DNA of 64,000 bases. Origin: Corella eumyota. Its lineage: Eukaryota > Chordata > Ascidiacea > Phlebobranchia > Corellidae. The stretch covers positions 14,916,990-14,980,989 of the forward strand of contig OY720102.1 of NCBI GenBank assembly GCA_963082875.1. Direction: 5' to 3'. The notes below the pieces were generated by a model, which was not told where the DNA came from, ran no database searches, and was given only the letters and a program-made list of their open reading frames with translations. The translations under genes and the position numbers were made by a program. Positions 1-11,149 of this stretch are shown piece after piece (position 1 is the first letter of the stretch; each line of letters opens with the position of its first letter).

Positions 1-1180
1 TCAATATAGGGAAGAAATCGATGATTATGTAAAATAAGGACATGGGACTGTATTGGCTAATAGGAATTGTGTAAATGATATAACGTGGTATATACCACAC
101 CACTGTACAGGTCCTAAGTTCATTATAGTGTTTGATTGTGTTGCAAACTCTGCGTTGTTTCTTTTAATGACGTTTTATTACAGGGACTTAACTAACAGCC
201 TCGTGGAAGTGCTTTTACGATCTGGTTCCAGAACAATATATTAACACTTGGAATAATTGGCTAAACACTCTTGTTGATTGAGAGAACATTAGTATACCCA
301 GATGTTTTAAACCTTAATATTGATTATGGTTGTATTTAGTTTTATCGCTGAAAGGACTGAAGCCCGGTTTTAGTCAAAGGCAATATGTACGTTGGTGGCA
401 GGCTACATAACTCAACCGTCCCTCTAATCACCAAACATCCGATGATTCTTTCATCTAACCAGGTTGTAACCGAGCTCATTGTAAGTATCATAACAGGCAT
501 GGGCATTCGGGAACAATTGATATCTTGTCCGCCATTGATGGCTGAGGTGGAACGAATTTTAAACAGCAGACCTCTGGTGCCACTCAGCGACGACCTGCCT
601 CACAGTTTAATTTAACTGCCATTGAACTAAATAGCGCAAAAGCTGCCATTGATCTAAATAGCGCAACAGCTACCATTGAACTAAATAGCGCAACAGCTGC
701 CATTGATCTAAATAGCGCAACAGTTGTCATTGAACTGAATAGCGCAAAAGATGCCATTGAACTAAATAGCGCAACAGTTGCCATTGAACTGAATAGCGCA
801 ACAGCTGCCATTGATCTAAATAGCGCAACAGCTACCATTGAACTAAATAGCGCAACAGCTGCCATTGATCTAAATAGCGCAACAGCTGCCATTGAACTGA
901 ATAGCGCAAAAGATGCCATTGAACTAAATAGCGCAACAGTTGCCATTGAACTGAATAGCGCAACAGTTGCCATTGAACTGAATAGCGCAAAAGCTGCCAT
1001 TGAACTAAATAGCGCAACAGCTGCCATTGATCTAAATAGCGCAACAGTTGTCATTGAACTGAATAGCGCAAAAGCTGCCATTGAACTAAATAGCGCAACA
1101 GTTGCCATTGTGCGGGCAGTTAACGACAATCTTTTCCCTAGGTGATCAATAAACTTTAGGTCATTTAATGCGTTTTAAAA
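1..1180 (+). mobile_element. BEL/Pao LTR-element fossil, 3' part, cut by window edge
   Basis: Translated pieces match BEL/Pao polyprotein parts in the expected order: the start of the reverse transcriptase region (WYIPHHCTGPKF, then VFDC and LTNSLVEVLLR, at about 53-244), then the region before the integrase (GRLHNSTVPLITKHP, from about 385), then the C-terminal integrase-associated region (LMAEVERILNSRPL, about 535-600). It is broken, with many breaks and large losses. The same losses recur in the copies at 19.5, 25.5 and 44.5 kb, so they predate the segmental duplication. This copy also carries a 27-bp repeat array that the other copies lack. Confidence 0.8.
617..1110. repeat. 27-bp minisatellite inside the BEL/Pao fossil
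   Basis: About 18 tandem copies of a 27-bp unit (core CATTGAACTAAATAGCGCAA) with common variants (gaa/gat, acag/aaag). The sister fossil near 45,755-45,785 has the corresponding sequence only about once, so the array grew from a former coding motif in this copy alone. Because 27 is a multiple of three, it creates long open frames on the minus strand, which are not genes. Confidence 0.9.
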
Positions 1181-2798
1181 TTACGTTTTCGAGATAAAAA
1201 TCTTTAAAAAATGAAATATTTAAAAAATTAACATATATATTTATCTTAACATCCGGTTAAAACTTTTTTAACTATTATACTTTTCGCCAAATTTCATTTT
1301 AAATATCGGTAAAATATGTTCTTGCGTTAAAAGTATACGCGGGCTTAACGCTGCAGGCTCCCCGTAGTTTAATAAAAAAATTTGCAGACCGAAAGCTATT
1401 AGTCGTAAAATTTTGCAGGCCGAAAGCTATTAGTCGTAAAATTTTGCAGGCCGAAAGCTATTAGTCGTAAAATTTTGCAGGCCAAAAGCACCCGTCTTTA
1501 ATCCGTTTATAAAAAGGTTTTTGAGACAAAAATCTTCAAAAAAAATAATATTCTAAAAACTAACATATGTCATTAACGTAACAACCAATAAAAACTTTTA
1601 TATATACTGTACTTTATGCAAAATTTTATTTTAAATATCGGTAAAATATGGTCTTACGCTGACTTTATACACGGGAATTTTATCGTCGACTCCCCGCCGT
1701 TTTTTGCAGAACGAATCTTCTGGCAACTCTTTAAACGTTTTATTTTTTGTGTTTTAGTATATAAATTTATATACATTAACACGGGCAATAACTAATAACA
1801 TATTTATGCACATTCTTCAGTGTAAAAAATGATAAATTAATGCTTTTTCTTCAAATATTGTTTAGAAATAGGGCCCTACTTGGCAAAATACGTGATATCA
1901 TAAGGCATTGTCTTGCGTCACCTAAAAGCGCGCGCTTTCAAATTATTTTTTTATAGGTTTTTGTTTGTAAAATTAAAAAATAAATTGACACGGGAAAAGA
2001 AAGATAACATGTTCTTGCACATTATTCTTTAAAAAAACTATTAATTTACTGCTTATTTTATTTCAAATACTGTCTAAAAAACTGTATAAAACTACGCGAA
2101 AATAAAATTTCTCGCGGTAATTAAAATGCAAAATCCCCGCTGTTCTAAAAAAAATCTTCGGGCTGAAGTGTCTGGTTACCTTTTTGGTCAGTTCGCTGGA
2201 CGTAAAATCTTATAAATAAGGAAGGCCGAAGTAAGGTTTAACATACAATTAGACTTTCGCTTTTATACTTAATTTGTTAATTAAATACTTTGTAGTTTGT
2301 GTTTCGTATCATATAGTTTGTGTCGCATTTTTGTTTTAATAAAGTGTGGCCTTCTTATCGATGCCCATCTTTACAGCGTACTCTATTGGGGTTTAATAAT
2401 TGTTTAAGCCCTAGTAGGAGTTTATTAGATCCTACATTATTCAAGATATAAACTGCAGTCAACTAATCAAAATTTTGCGCCAGACTCATCCCGCGGTGCT
2501 GCGATTTTTAAAATTATTCCTCCTTTCTAGTTATATAGTCCATGAACCACCTCTGTTATCTACACTTCAAAGATAAAATATAATCTGACAACAACCTTAC
2601 GTTAAAATAAAATTAAAATGTACGACCATGAGCCCCACTGTTTAAAAATAAGTTTTGTTTATAAATTCTGGTATTTTTTCGTAAAGTTATTCTATATATA
2701 CCTTAACTACTTTAGCCTAGCAATCAAAATGCGATCCCAGCAAAAGAACACTCGTTTATAAATGCTGGTTTGAAACAGGTAGAAAAAGGCAATCTTTA
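1180..2798. repeat. AT-rich non-coding tail of the duplicated fossil segment
   Basis: No coding region is seen. The stretch is repeated at about 21,230-22,800, 27,235-28,810 and 46,580-48,150. It holds two diverged copies of a motif around TTTTAAATATCGGTAAAATATG, each followed by a CCCCGC-rich segment, and a short 31-bp tandem repeat. It may include the element's 3' non-coding region or LTR, but I could not define LTR borders. Confidence 0.6.
1384..1490. repeat. 31-bp tandem repeat, about 3.5 copies
   Basis: The unit contains GCAGGCCGAAAGCTATTAGT. Copy number differs between duplicate segments: about four here, three at 21,411-21,487 and at 27,414-27,490, and two at 46,757-46,801. It is a small length marker for telling the units apart. 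Confidence 0.85.
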
Positions 2799-3053
2799 AT
2801 CTTTATCCTCGATGTGGAAGGTCGATTGCGCGAACTAAACATAGAGTTACCCAGTCTCGAGTTGCCTGTGGTAGTTTGGGATAATATAGATTATAATTGC
2901 CCGGTAATTATGCTGCTGATTAAGTGCTGACTCAGCAAGAGTTTATACCGTTTATAGCGCCTTACTCAAGGGTGCTATAGCATAGGAGCAGTGGGAATTG
3001 CCACGATCTCCTGGTGGTGCAGCAAGTGTTCTTACAACTACACCACGCTGCCA
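2799..3053 (-). mobile_element. tRNA-derived SINE, full length
   Basis: On the minus strand it starts with a tRNA-like head (GGCAGCGTGGTGTAGTTG, A-box-like; then a degraded B box) and ends with the tail CCACATCGAGGATAAAGAT. This is the standard SINE of the window, about 255-280 bp. It sits at the same place in the copies at 28.8 kb and 48.2 kb, so it was there before the duplication. Confidence 0.8.
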
Positions 3054-3660
3054 AATGTTTAATAATTAACAATAATTATTATTGTTACAAATTAATTAAA
3101 AACCAAAAAAAACATTTAAAAAATTGTCCTGTTGTTAGGACATCGAACTAAAATTAAAAGCAACAAATGTAAATAATTTAAAAACCAAACCAACTTTAAA
3201 CAACAAAATTTTAAGTTAATTTTATTACATTTTAAAGCAGTTAGTTATCCAATACCAAACAACTTGATTGTTTACATTAAACTGAGTATTTTCAACATGG
3301 TGGCGTCAGTTAAATATGACGCAAAACCTAATGACGAATATTTATTTAAATTGTAAGCGAATATGCTATAAGGTTGTTGAACTTGGTTAATCATTTATAA
3401 TATCGATAAATAAAACTCGTTGGTATCAGCTAGGACAAATATTGATGGCTGAATAACAGGAAGTTATTTATAAAACTTGATGTTTTTATAAGGTCAATAT
3501 CAGCTGTGATTACAAATATTCTTCAAAATATTTACGCAATGTTTGCGAAATTCTCAGTAAATTTGTGTTTACTGAATTGCAACATTTTGCAGACCTTGAA
3601 CTAAAATCAATATAATAAACATGTTGTTTACATGTTTATAATTATTTACTAACTTTAAGG
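3054..3660. other. AT-rich spacer, no gene seen
   Basis: The sequence is shared with 29,073-29,760 and 48,413-48,845. No open frame with recognisable content is present on either strand. Confidence 0.6.
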
Positions 3661-3667
3661 CTTTACA

Positions 3668-4037
3668 CGATTGCTACAAAATGCCAGCAGTGAGAATCAA
3701 ACCCAGAATCTCGGGCCTTGCACAAATGCTACAAAATGCCAGCAGTGGGAATCAAACCCAGGATCTCAGGCCTTACACGAATGCTACAAAATGCCAGCAG
3801 TGAGAATCAAACCCAGAATCTCGGGCCTTGCACAAATGCTACAAAATGCCAGCAGTAGGAATCAAACCCAGGATCTTAGGCCTTACACAAATGCTACAAA
3901 ATGCCAGCAGTGGGAATCAAACCCAGGATCTTAGGCCTTACACAAATGCTACAAAATGCCAGCAGTGGGAATCAAACCCAGGATCTTAGGCCTTACACAA
4001 ATGCTACAAAATGCCAGCAGTGGGAATCAAACCCAGC
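3668..4037. repeat. 55-bp minisatellite, about 6.7 copies
   Basis: The unit contains GCTACAAAATGCCAGCAGTG followed by GGAATCAAACCCAGGAT. It corresponds to the array at 29,768-30,190 and is related to the 58-bp arrays further on. Open frames here (MPAVGIKPRI and similar) are repeat shadows. The unit resembles the reverse complement of the SINE's tRNA-like head. Confidence 0.92.
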
Positions 4038-4152
4038 CTTTTCAACCAAAAATCAATTTATAGAAATCATGTCTTTAACATTTAAATATTTTAATAATTG
4101 TAAAAGCATAGTTGCATAAAAACAAAAAAACTTTCTACAGTATTTTAATAAT

Positions 4153-4536
4153 TAGTAATGTGCCGATCGCCGTTTTTTTTCGGATCAGATCACGATCGGA
4201 TAACGTGACCGAACAATCGGTAACTTTATCGTCACTCAATACAAAAAAATTGACCCTGTATGTTAAACACTTCTACTTATTTACACGTTTAAATATTTAA
4301 CCGTAATATTCAGTATAATTTACAAGAACTAAAAACAATTTTATCAGCGCGGAAATAAAGCGCTGTAAAAGTTTATGGAAATCTATGTGGTAAGGGCATG
4401 TAAAGTGTTTATTTGTGACGTAAAATTAAATGTGACGTAATTACCGATCTGCCGATTTTGGACCTTGATCGGGTGATCGCAAAATACCTTCAAAAATCGA
4501 CGATTTACGATCACCATTTTGATCGGCACATCACTA
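4153..4536. mobile_element. hAT-type MITE with 8-bp target-site duplication
   Basis: The ends are inverted repeats: TAGTAATGTGCCGATC on the left, and GATCGGCACATCACTA on the right (reverse complement TAGTGATGTGCCGATC). It is flanked by TTAATAAT (4145-4152) and TAAATAAT (4537-4544), a near-perfect 8-bp duplication, as expected for hAT elements. The interior is AT-rich with GATCGG-type subterminal motifs and no transposase. The sister copy at 30,304-30,686 has a perfect duplication. Confidence 0.85.
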
Positions 4537-4544
4537 TAAATAAT

Positions 4545-4987
4545 TTGCATTTTCGAAAAATAATCTTAAAAAATAAATGATATCAATTTTATAGTTGTAT
4601 AAAATTTTAAAAGAAGTAACAAAAACAAAATATATTAATTTCAGAAATATAAAACAATAATAATTTCTCATAAAATATGGAGTAATTATAAAGTAAGGGA
4701 ATACAAAATCTTAAAAGTAAAAAAAATTGTAAAATTAACATTATTTAAATTTCGGTTTAGTTGATATAAATTAGAAAATAAAAACAGCAAGAATGGCAAC
4801 AAATAATTTAGGAACTAAAATAACTCACTAGTATAATATTAAAAATAACTTTAAAAAAATTTTGGCAAAAAAATTATAAAAAAAATTTCACTAATAAATA
4901 TTTAATAAAATTAAAATATTGTCATGATAAAATTTTTTAAATTTATAAATGTTTAACATAATTTAAAACTTTAATTTTTTTTTCAAT
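4545..4987. other. AT-rich sequence downstream of the transporter's last exon
   Basis: This is the 3' flank of the minus-strand transporter. Many A/T runs and several possible polyadenylation signals are present on the minus strand, but none can be singled out. No gene is seen. Confidence 0.5.
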
Positions 4988-5179
4988 TTAAAGTTTCGTT
5001 TTATTAACTATCGCTTCACTTTCTTCACAATTATTCGCTTCAATGCTCATGTGCGGTGAACCACGCAGAAGAGAAATTTGAGTCAACAAAAAGAAAAAAG
5101 AACCTGAAATTAGAAAAAGGGTTTTCGTAAAAACTAACTAAAAAAAGGGTTTAAAAATCAAACTATTAAAAAAAAAACT

Positions 5180-5405
5180 TGGCTTTGCTGCATGAGGTAT
5201 TGGGTTCGATTCCAACTGCTCTCAAGCTGTAACTTTATTGAGTAAGGTGATATAAACTCCTACTAAGCCAGCACTCAATCAGCAGCATAATTATCAGGCA
5301 TTATAATTTATAATATCCCAAACTGCCACAACTCGAGACTGGGTCAGGGTAACAAATATACCTCCATGTTTAGGTCGTAAAGTTGACCTTCCCACATCGA
5401 GGATA
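5180..5405 (+). mobile_element. tRNA-derived SINE, 5'-truncated
   Basis: It contains the B-box part (GGGTTCGATTCCAACTGCT), the middle region and the tail CCCACATCGAGGATAAA. It lies in the last intron of the transporter; the same insertion is seen at 31.3 and 49.5 kb. Confidence 0.75.
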
Positions 5406-6020
5406 AACAATTATCAGAAAAAAAACTTACTAGCCAAGTAAAATCCTTGGTAAACGATGTACAGTGCTTCCCTGAAACCTAAAACTTTGATCATAGGTGG
5501 TACTATAAGAGGGGCATTCCCTCCGATATTATTGATCACAAAAATAAACATAGCGATCGCTGTCGCGCGTGACTGGGCAGGAAAGAACTCAACCAAAACA
5601 GTGAACAAAACTCCGAACCACATTTCCGCTGTGTTTTAAATAAAATTTGATTACAATAAAGTCATCGAAACTGGGTCGGGGTAACTGTTGTTACTCTTAA
5701 AAAAATATAAAACTATTTACCGAATAAATAAGCTCCAAAGAGCGAAATGAAAGCATAAGGCAGAGAAAAGTAAAGCGTTCCCGCCGTTAGAGGGCAGGCT
5801 ATTGCTTGACTAACGACCAAAACCCACAATCTTGTTCGTACACCTAAAAAAATTTGATTTAAAATTAAAACCCCCAAAAAAATGAAATATTTCTAAATAC
5901 AAATCTACAAAATTTGTGTTATATTAATAATACTGTCAATTTACACATAATTGGACATTTATATTAACCCCTTACACCCTATCCCTTCTCTAAAAATAAA
6001 ACTGTTTTATTGTACTTATT

Positions 6021-6275
6021 TATCTTTAACGTGGGAAGGTCGAATGCACAACCTAAACATAGAGTAACATCAGTTACCCCGACCCGGTCTCAAGTTGACA
6101 GTTTGGGATATTATAATTGCTCAATAATTAAGCTGCTGATTAAATGCTGGCTTAGCAGAAGTTAATATCGTTTATAACGCCTTACTTAAGGGCTCTACAG
6201 CATGGAAGCAGTGGGGATCGAACAACAGAACTTATGTAGTAAAGACAAGGGTTTTGACCACTACACCATGCTGCC
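6021..6275 (-). mobile_element. tRNA-derived SINE
   Basis: Tail (CTTTAACGTGGGAAGG on +) and head (CACTACACCATGCTGCC) are both present. It lies in a transporter intron and is shared with 32.1 and 50.4 kb. Confidence 0.75.
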
Positions 6276-6576
6276 AACCTTTAATTTATGTCAAAATTTT
6301 CAGATAATGCCATTTTCAAAAACTATTTTAGAAAAGTGTCCATTCAGTAAAATCGAATTTTTAATAATATGATCAAAATAAAGATTACCGTATTTAGAAG
6401 CGAGTAAATCGGACAAAATTCCACCAGTGATTATCCCAATCGTTCCACCAACGATGGAAGTTAAACTCATCCACAACCCCACCTCTGTGCCGGGGTAATA
6501 TTGATCAAAATATAACTGACTGTTGTAAGACCAACAAAAACTTGCTGAAAATATTAAAATTGGATTTAGATTTTGT

Positions 6577-7075
6577 TATCCTCGATGTGGGAAGGTCAAC
6601 TTCATGACCTGAACATAGATGAATATTTGTTACCCCGACCCAGTCTCGAGTTAACTTTAGCAGTTTGGGATATTAATATTTTTTTTGTATATATCTTTAT
6701 CCTCGATCTTTATCCTCGATGTGGGAATGCGCGACTTAAACATAGAGTAACAAAAGTTACTCCGACCCAGTCTCGAGTTAACTTTAGCAATTTAGGATTT
6801 TTTTATTTTTTTTGTATATATCTTTATCCTCGATGTGGGAAAGTCGAATGCGCGACTTAAACATAGAGTAACACAAGCTACTCCGACCCAGTCTCGAGTT
6901 GCCTTTAGCAGTTTAGAATCTTACCGATTATAATTGCCCGATAAATAAGCTGATTAAGTGCTAGCTCATCAGAAGTTTATAGCACTTTACTTAAGAGCAC
7001 TACAGCATGAGAGCAGAAGGGATCGAACAACAGACCTTATGTAGTAAAGCAAAGTAATCTGACCACTACAGTATG
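6577..7075 (-). mobile_element. Cluster of three SINE tails and one near-complete SINE
   Basis: The tail motif TCCTCGATGTGGGAA occurs at about 6580, 6712 and 6825; only the last copy continues to a tRNA-like head (to about 7075). Repeated tails without heads suggest unequal recombination between SINEs in this transporter intron. The 32.7 kb copy holds one deleted SINE here; the 51 kb copy holds two. Confidence 0.7.
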
Positions 7076-7409
7076 TAGGGTGAGGTTTAAAGTTTGATTC
7101 CCAGTAGCGGCATGTTGAAGCACCGACTAAGGATTTTATTGCATAAATATAAAACTCACCAGAATGTCTGAATGAAGCCCCAACCAGTAACAATAAGATA
7201 GTTGGAGATTTGATAAATAATTTGAAAGTTGTCAAAATTGATTTCAACACCGACTGCTTTTCTAAATAATAAAATTTATAGCCAGGTTTATAAATAGCTT
7301 AGTTAAAAATATAGTTTGCAAAATAGACCAAATAACTTTTAAACATTTCTCCAAAATAAATAGGAAATTTTACGGCAAACTTAAAAAATACAATTCTTAT
7401 AATAAAAAC

Positions 7410-7687
7410 GGCAGCATGGTGTAGTGGTAAGAACACTTGCTACACCACACATAAGGTCGTGCATTCTATCCCTACTGCTCTCATGTGGTAGCGCTCTTTA
7501 GTAAGGCGCTATAAACAGTATAAACTTCTGCTGAGCCAACACTTAATCAGCAGCATAATTATCGGGCAATTATAATCTATAATATCACAAACTGCCACAG
7601 GCAACTCAAGACTGGGTCGGGGTAACTGATGTTACTCTATGTTTAAGTCGTGCATTCGACCTTCCCACATCGAGGATAAAGATATAC
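7410..7687 (+). mobile_element. tRNA-derived SINE, full length, reference copy
   Basis: It starts with GGCAGCATGGTGTAGTGG (A box), passes through a decayed B box and ends with CCCACATCGAGGATAAAGAT. At about 278 bp it is the most complete copy and a good reference for the others. The B box (CATTCTATCC) is decayed. Confidence 0.85.
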
Positions 7688-7986
7688 AAAAAAAGTTTTA
7701 TTTATTAAACATTTTATCAAAAGTATTAAATACCAAAGTCTATCTCATATTTGTTTTTCTCTTCAGCTTGTTCTATAATTTTACGTTCTGGTTCTTTGAC
7801 AGAGAAATATAAAATAATCGCCATAATTATGCCTGGAGCTCTAGCTATAAAGTAACACCAACGCCAGCTCTAAGAAAAAATTAACAAAAGATTAGTTAAA
7901 AATAAAATAAATTTAAATTAATTTTGTTTTTTTGGGGGGTTGATTTGATAGAAAAACCTAAAAATAAATCGTTCAAAAAAAGGGTA

Positions 7987-8072
7987 GGCTACTACGTTAT
8001 GAGAGTAGTAGGAATCGAACCCAGGTTCTCATGTAGTAAAGCCAAGTGTTCTGACTACTACACCGCACTGCC
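7987..8072 (-). mobile_element. SINE tRNA-like head only
   Basis: About 86 bp matching the head (GGAATCGAACCCAGG on +, reverse of a B box). It lies next to transporter exon 4 and is shared with 33.7 and 52.05 kb. Confidence 0.65.
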
Positions 8073-8340
8073 GGTCAAAAATATTTAAAATATTTTCACC
8101 ATTCCAAGAATGTTGGCGTCAGTCACATAATTTCCAACAGCAAATGCCAAACCATATCCAAAATAAATTCCAAAGTTGAAAAAACTCATCGCAAAAGCTC
8201 GAACTTTCTGTGAGAAAATGTCGGCCACCAAACTTGAGGTAAGAGGAGTACAGGCCGACTCTCTGGGAAAAAAAGGTTTAGGTTTTTAAGAGAATTTATT
8301 ATACATACAAAACAAAAAAATATGATATTATTAAGGTTTG

Positions 8341-8860
8341 TTAAGACCCTATAGCATAAGAGCAGTGGGAATTGAACACAGAACCTCATGTAGTGATGCC
8401 AAGTGCTCTTACCACTACACCATGCTTCACCCACAAATTTAGTAATGACGCCAAGTGACGTTCTCGTTTGTTAAGACCCTATAGCATAAGAGCAGTGGGA
8501 ATTAAATGCAGAACCTCATGTAGTGATGCCAAGTGCTCTTACCACTACACCATGCTTCACCCACAAATTTAGTAATGACGCCAAGTGACGTTCTCATTTG
8601 TTAAGACCCTATAGCATAAGAGCAGTGGGAATTGAATGCAGAACCTCATGTAGTGATGCCAAGTGCTCTTACCACTACACCATGCTTCACCCACAAATTT
8701 AGTAATGACGTCAAGTGACATTCTCGTTTGCTAATGACCCTATAGCATAAGAGCAGTGGGAATTGAACGCAGAACCTCATGTAGTGATGCCAAGTGCTCT
8801 TACCACTACACCATGCTTCACCCGCAAATTTAGTAATGACGCTAAGTGACATTCTTGTTT
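8341..8860 (-). repeat. 130-bp tandem repeat of a SINE head, four copies
   Basis: Units start at 8341, 8471, 8601 and 8731. Each contains GACCCTATAGCATAAGAGCA, the reversed B box, CACTACACCATGCTTCACCC and a spacer ending AAGTGACGTTCTCG. Copies 2 and 3 of the segment have one unit each (34,040 and 52,405). The array borders the junction where transporter sequence gives way to DHHC-gene sequence. Confidence 0.9.
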
Positions 8861-9337
8861 GTTAATGACGTTTAAATAACGCGATTGTTAACTTAACGAG
8901 TTTTGTGATGCTGCCCCTTGTCAAAAACTGCCCAACTTTAAAGGGGGGTAATGTTTGATTATTAGCGAAACAGTGTTTTTAACGTAATGTCAGTTAATTG
9001 TTACTCAACTTACCATGGACAATGGTGGTCCATTCTTCTGATACAACGGCGACATATTTTGCAGTGGTGAGCTCTCGGGGGTCGGTAACTTTCGCACCGC
9101 TGGCACACAGTCCAATCCTGGCTGCTGCTAGACTAAAATATTAATTCCTCTTTAGTTTCATTGACTTTAAATAAAGAATTATAAGCATAGCTGAATCTAG
9201 CCATAAGGGCAACATGAACAAAAATAAATTAATTTAATGCAGTTTTAATGCAGAATTTTCTTTCAAATAATAAAAAACTTTTGTAATACTTAATTTTAGT
9301 GACGTCAATATTACAAAAAAACATAAAACGCATATAA

Positions 9338-9497
9338 ACTTCTGATAAGCCAACACTTAATCAGCAGCTTAATTATCAAGAAATTATATTCTATAATATC
9401 CCAAACTACTAAAGTCAACTCGAGACCGGGTCACAGTAACAGTTGTTAATGTTTTGGCTGTAAAGTCGACTTTCCCACATCGAGGATAAAGATATAT
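9338..9497 (+). mobile_element. SINE tail fragment
   Basis: The SINE middle and tail (AATCAGCAGCTTAATTAT to ACATCGAGGATAAAGATAT) without the head. It lies in the DHHC-fragment intron and is repeated at 53.0, 59.8 and 61.4 kb. Confidence 0.7.
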
Positions 9498-9806
9498 AAA
9501 ATAATTAACGGTGAAGTTAATTTTATTGAATATTTTAAATTCGAAAAAATTTAACCTGATCTTTAGAGTTCATTCTGACATCAGAGAAATCGAGGCCTCT
9601 GATTGGTAGAGGAACAATGCCAGGATCAGAAAACACAGATCTACTATGGGCAAACAACAATGCTAAAACAACCATGTTGAACATTACAGCATGAAATGGG
9701 CCCCATAAACTAAAAAAGTTTTTTTATTATTACAGTAAATGGGACAACCTGTATAAACTTTATTTTTGAAATTTAAGTTGAACAACATCATTTTTTTGTT
9801 TATTTA

Positions 9807-10045
9807 TTTATCCTCGATGTGGGAAGGTCAAATACGCATACTAAACTTAGAGTAACATTAGTTACCCCGACCCATTATCGAGTTGCCTGTGGCAGTTTGG
9901 GATATTATAGATTATAATTTACTGATAATTATGCTACTGATTAAGTGCTGACTCAGCAGAAGTTTATACCGTTTACAGCACTCACTTAAGAACGCTACAG
10001 CATGAGATCAGTGGAGATTGAACCCAGGACTTCTTGTAGTGAACA
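9807..10045 (-). mobile_element. tRNA-derived SINE
   Basis: Tail (ATCCTCGATGTGGGAAGG on +) through the reversed B box (GGAGATTGAACCCAGGAC). The A-box end is missing. Confidence 0.7.
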
Positions 10046-10365
10046 TTGTACTTAAAATTAGTTTTTTCCTTTTACAATAAAAGTATTTACGTGATTCGAA
10101 AAATGACAAAAAAATTAAAACATAAATTATAATATTTATATTTAAAAAAAATCCAATTTATTAATAAGCAATACAAACCAACCTTCCAGATAGTGATGTC
10201 ATAACAATGTGTTGTATGATCACATAATCAGCATAAATCACTAAAAAGTACGTGAAAATAACACAAAAAATACCACATGGGTCTTTATGGAACACCATTA
10301 CTTGAGTTTTCTGAAAAAAATACAATTTTATTAAAAGTTTTACCCAATCAAGACCCCATTTTTTT

Positions 10366-10600
10366 GTATATATCTTTATCCTCAATGTGGTAAGGTCGAA
10401 TGCGCGACTTAAACATAGAGTAACATCAGCTACTCCGACCCAGTCTCGAGTTGCCTGTGACAGTTTGGGATATTATAGATTATATTTGCCAGATAATTAT
10501 GCTGCTGATTAAGTGCTGGCTCAACAGAAGTTTATAGCAGCTTACTAAAGGACGCTACAGCATGAGATCAGTGGGAATTAAACCTAGGACTTCATGTTCT
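10366..10600 (-). mobile_element. tRNA-derived SINE
   Basis: Tail (TATCTTTATCCTCAATGTGG on +) to the reversed B box (GGGAATTAAACCTAGGAC). It lies just upstream of the DHHC exon and is shared with 54.06 kb. Confidence 0.7.
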
Positions 10601-11149
10601 CTGCGCATATCGAGCATTAACATTTTTAATTTTTTATTTAGTACTAAAATGAATGCGGAACAGACGGAATATACAAGGAAAGATAAGGGTAAGGTTATAG
10701 AAATTCCGCCCTTTCCGCATTCATAAACTTGGCGGACGACCCTAATACAGCTCTAAGCTTTAAAGTGTTTATTTACTTTGCTACGTTAACAAATTTCTTT
10801 ATTTCAGAATAAATTCTAAAAACTTGCAAAAAAATTATTAAAAATCGAGAATTTCGTTTACGGAAATAATTAACGGAAAGAAACGTGGAATCCCATGCTT
10901 CCAACTTTTTTAACGTCATTAACATAAAAAGTATCTGCTCATATTCTTTGAAAATTTAAAAAACGACTTTTAACCTAAATTTAGGTAGAGCTGACATTTA
11001 GGAAAAATATATAACATATTTAGAGCATGAGATTTTCTTAAAATAGCATTTCAAGGCACAAGATTTTAGTAAAAGGTTATTAAAAAGTTAACTCAGGACA
11101 TGAGTTCTTTTTTCATAATGATGCCCGCTATAAGGCAAATAATAAAGAT
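10601..11149. other. Spacer upstream of DHHC fragment, no gene seen
   Basis: AT-rich sequence shared with 54,301-54,868. A short inverted pair, GAATGCGGAACAG near 10651 and CCGCATTC near 10717, surrounds about 60 bp. No coding content recognised. Confidence 0.5.

Larger units (their letters stand above)
4988..8262 (-). pseudogene. Spinster-like MFS transporter, 5'-truncated copy 1
   Basis: Seven exons with GT-AG borders and consistent phases: 8100-8262, 7734-7869, 7160-7261, 6389-6544, 5721-5843, 5431-5628 and 4988-5103 (stop). They encode ESACTPLTSSLVADIF, then SVKEPERK, the segment SPTILLLLVGASF, GIITGGILSDLLASKYG and PAQSRATAIAMF, which are typical of a 12-helix MFS carrier of the spinster-like kind. 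The three 5' exons present in the 31-36 kb copy (first extracellular loop, the GDKYNR loop and TM1-3) are missing. Upstream of exon 4 lies a 4x SINE-head array and then an unrelated DHHC gene fragment. The remaining exons are open. The substrate is unknown. I call it a pseudogene because about a third of the protein is absent, unless a chimeric transcript is made. Confidence 0.8.
9014..10298 (-). pseudogene. DHHC palmitoyltransferase (ZDHHC3/7, Dnz1-like), 5' fragment, copy 1
   Basis: Three exons with matching phases: 10183-10298 (ATG at 10298; MVFHKDPCGIFCV then IYADYVII), 9556-9709 (SLWGPFHAVMFN, SDPGIVPLP, GLDFSDV) and 9014-9132 ([24 protein letters not shown]). The zinc-binding Cys/His pattern and the DHHC motif are complete. 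In this family DHHC is the S-acyltransferase active site, in Golgi membrane proteins with four helices. The fragment holds TM1, TM2 and the zinc finger; the following exons (NNCVG and TM3-4) are absent, and at about 8.87 kb the sequence changes to transporter-associated sequence. Donor and acceptor sites are intact (CCATG/gtaagt). I judge it a duplicated, truncated gene piece; a complete parent gene should exist elsewhere. Confidence 0.85.

Noticed and set aside
584-1129. Minus-strand frame of repeated ALFSSMAAVALF
   Set aside because: Shadow of the 27-bp minisatellite in the fossil; the unit length is a multiple of three so the frame stays open.
5457-5639. Plus-strand frame MYSASLKPKTLIIGG, also at 31,565 and 49,825
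   Set aside because: Antisense shadow of transporter exon 9, which has splice sites and family similarity on the minus strand.
7410-7480. Possible tRNA gene
   Set aside because: A box and partial B box are present but the arms do not pair as a tRNA and the sequence continues as the SINE body and tail seen in dozens of copies.
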